Shown here piece after piece: positions 6,594 to 7,908 of a DNA stretch of 7,908 bases. The first letter of the stretch is position 1. The number at the start of each line of letters is the position of its first letter. The notes under the pieces are model-generated. The model searched no databases and was not told where the DNA came from. It saw only the letters and a program-made list of their open reading frames with translations. Made by a program: the position numbers and the translations under genes. Origin of the DNA: Gorillibacterium sp. (GTDB lineage Bacteria; Bacillota; Bacilli; Paenibacillales; NBRC-103111); NCBI GenBank assembly GCA_023511325.1, contig JAIMBU010000090.1, forward strand, positions 1 to 7,908. Reading direction: 5' to 3'.

Positions 6594-7908
6594 TTATTTT
6601 TTGTTTTTAAGCAATACAGCGTTAGCCTGCTTGCGGAATTTCTCTGCAGCCTTTTCCGGTGTCACCTTGCTATAGAGCACCTGCTCGTAAACATCACGCA
6701 GGATCTTCGTTACTTCAGCAGAGCCGATTGGGTCCGGCGGATCGATTGGACTGCTGTGCCCCTCAACCCATGCCACATAATCAAATAACTTGATCTGTTG
6801 TTCAGTTGCTGATGTTTTTAATGATTCTTTGATCTTAGCAGACAACGGAACCCCACGATCAGCGTTGATCAGCTTGTTGGCTTCCACATCATTGACGAAG
6901 TAATTGATAAACTTTGCCGCTTCTTCCTTTTGCTTCGAGCCTTTGGCAATGGAGAAGAACATACTTGGTTTCAAGAACAAGCCCTTATCGGAGTTCGGAC
7001 CGGGAAGGGGAATCATCTCCAGTGTTTTCTTCTTGACGGTAGAATCGGCAACGGCTTGATTGGAATACCCGATGCCGAAGGCCATCTTGTCCTTGATAAA
7101 GTCGCTGTCCTCAGGAGCCTTTACTTGAGCGTACTGCGCTGGTGTATAGGTGACCTTGGCATTCACCAGTCGTTGCTGCATAGAGAAATATTCTGCCAAT
7201 AAGGAGTCATCTGTGTAACCCAATTCTGTGCCGTCTTTGCTATAGAGGGTTTGGCCATTCTGTCGTAAATAGTAAGAGAAAAACTGCTCTGGAACACTGT
7301 AGCCGGTTAGATAGATCCCTTTGTCCTTAAGAGCCATACCTGTCTTCTCGAAATCCTCCCAGGTCCAGGTTTCAGCCGGAAGAGTGATTCCATTCTTATC
7401 AAGCATTTCTTTATCTGCCCACATTGCGAGTGCATTTGATCCTAGATTAAAGCCATATAGCTTACCGTCTAGCTTACCGCCATCCAGCGCTCCCTCAGCA
7501 ATGTCTGCTGTATCAATAAGTTTGCTATCGATATAAGGTTGTATATCGTCCAACTGATCCTTAGATCCATATTGTGTAAGGTAGGATAAATCCATCTGGA
7601 GAACGTCAGGAAGATTGTTGGCTGCCGCTTCTGGGGCAAGCTTCTTCCAATACTCATCAAATGATGCATACTCATATTCAATCTTGACGTTTGGATTCTG
7701 CTTCTCGTACGCTTCGATCACCTTGATCGTGTAATCGTGCCGAGGTTGCCCTCCCCACCAAGCTACTCGCAGCTTTACCTGCTTGGCTGCTGGTGCCTTG
7801 GTTGCACTAGTTGAATTGGTTGCACTGGTACCTGGTGCTACAGAGGAATCGGCTTTATCAGAACCGCCACAACCTGCAAGCAATCCACCTGCGATTGCTA
7901 ATATCGTG
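6594..7908 (-). CDS. Family 1 sugar-binding lipoprotein of an ABC importer, YesO-like (N-terminus cut by window edge)
   Basis: Extracytoplasmic solute-binding protein, membrane-anchored by lipid, that captures oligosaccharide for the two permeases downstream. The frame is open to the window edge, giving 437 visible residues; the start codon and first residues of the signal peptide lie outside. Visible residues begin TILAIAGGLLAGCGGSD, the end of a lipoprotein signal peptide with lipobox LLAGC, so the mature protein starts at visible C13. The TTG at 7883 is a Leu codon within this signal, not a start. A Ser/Thr/Ala-rich linker (about 17-43) leads to the mature fold: LRVAWWGGQPRHDYT, then IEAYEKQNPNVKIEYEY, then LPDVLQMDLSYLTQY, and a C-terminal half with AFGIGYSNQ, the order expected of SBP_bac_1 sugar binders. 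WWGG followed by R-H is a feature shared with YesO-like proteins, by memory of the family. Rhamnogalacturonan oligosaccharide is the likely ligand by context. The operon promoter must lie to the right of the window. Confidence 0.94.
   Translation of the reverse strand, partial: TILAIAGGLLAGCGGSDKADSSVAPGTSATNSTSATKAPAAKQVKLRVAWWGGQPRHDYTIKVIEAYEKQNPNVKIEYEYASFDEYWKKLAPEAAANNLPDVLQMDLSYLTQYGSKDQLDDIQPYIDSKLIDTADIAEGALDGGKLDGKLYGFNLGSNALAMWADKEMLDKNGITLPAETWTWEDFEKTGMALKDKGIYLTGYSVPEQFFSYYLRQNGQTLYSKDGTELGYTDDSLLAEYFSMQQRLVNAKVTYTPAQYAQVKAPEDSDFIKDKMAFGIGYSNQAVADSTVKKKTLEMIPLPGPNSDKGLFLKPSMFFSIAKGSKQKEEAAKFINYFVNDVEANKLINADRGVPLSAKIKESLKTSATEQQIKLFDYVAWVEGHSSPIDPPDPIGSAEVTKILRDVYEQVLYSKVTPEKAAEKFRKQANAVLLKNKK

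Noticed and set aside
6930..7681. Plus- and minus-strand open frames of 70-90 codons within the binding protein gene
   Set aside because: They are shadows of the lipoprotein coding sequence, without independent start signals.

Overview
The window comes from a low-to-mid GC Gram-positive bacterium. A Paenibacillus or close Bacillales relative is the most likely source, judged from the strong AGGAGG-type ribosome sites, the YesM/YesN-style regulator pair and the carbohydrate ABC importer without its own ATPase. That taxonomic reading is inference. All six supported genes lie on the minus strand, so the window should be read from high to low coordinates.

Layout in the direction of transcription: (1) a family 1 solute-binding lipoprotein whose extreme N-terminus runs off the right edge (7908-6594); (2) an intercistronic stretch with a perfect 11-bp hairpin and nearly four copies of a 10-bp direct repeat (6593-6485); (3) two ABC sugar permeases (6484-5561 and 5555-4716), 5 nt apart; (4) a GH105 unsaturated glucuronyl/galacturonyl hydrolase of YesR size (4648-3617); (5) a 166-nt gap with a terminator-like hairpin and a weak promoter candidate; (6) a membrane sensor histidine kinase (3450-1663); (7) its response regulator, receiver plus AraC-type DNA-binding domain (1670-123), overlapping the kinase gene by 8 nt; (8) a 122-nt tail with a probable weak terminator and no supported gene.

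A coherent model is that the lipoprotein captures an oligosaccharide, probably a short pectin or rhamnogalacturonan fragment carrying a 4,5-unsaturated uronic acid. The two permeases import it with a shared ATPase encoded elsewhere, and the cytoplasmic GH105 enzyme removes the unsaturated sugar. The kinase/regulator pair probably senses a related signal and activates the transporter operon. The gene set matches the yesM-yesN-yesO-yesP-yesQ-yesR block of Bacillus subtilis, but with the regulators after the transporter and hydrolase instead of before them. The exact substrate is inferred from this resemblance, not shown by the sequence.

I did not find a clearly new biological system. The points most worth a second look are the hairpin plus decamer repeat between the binding protein and first permease, and the start sites of the response regulator and GH105 genes, where the longest open frames appear to be wrong.
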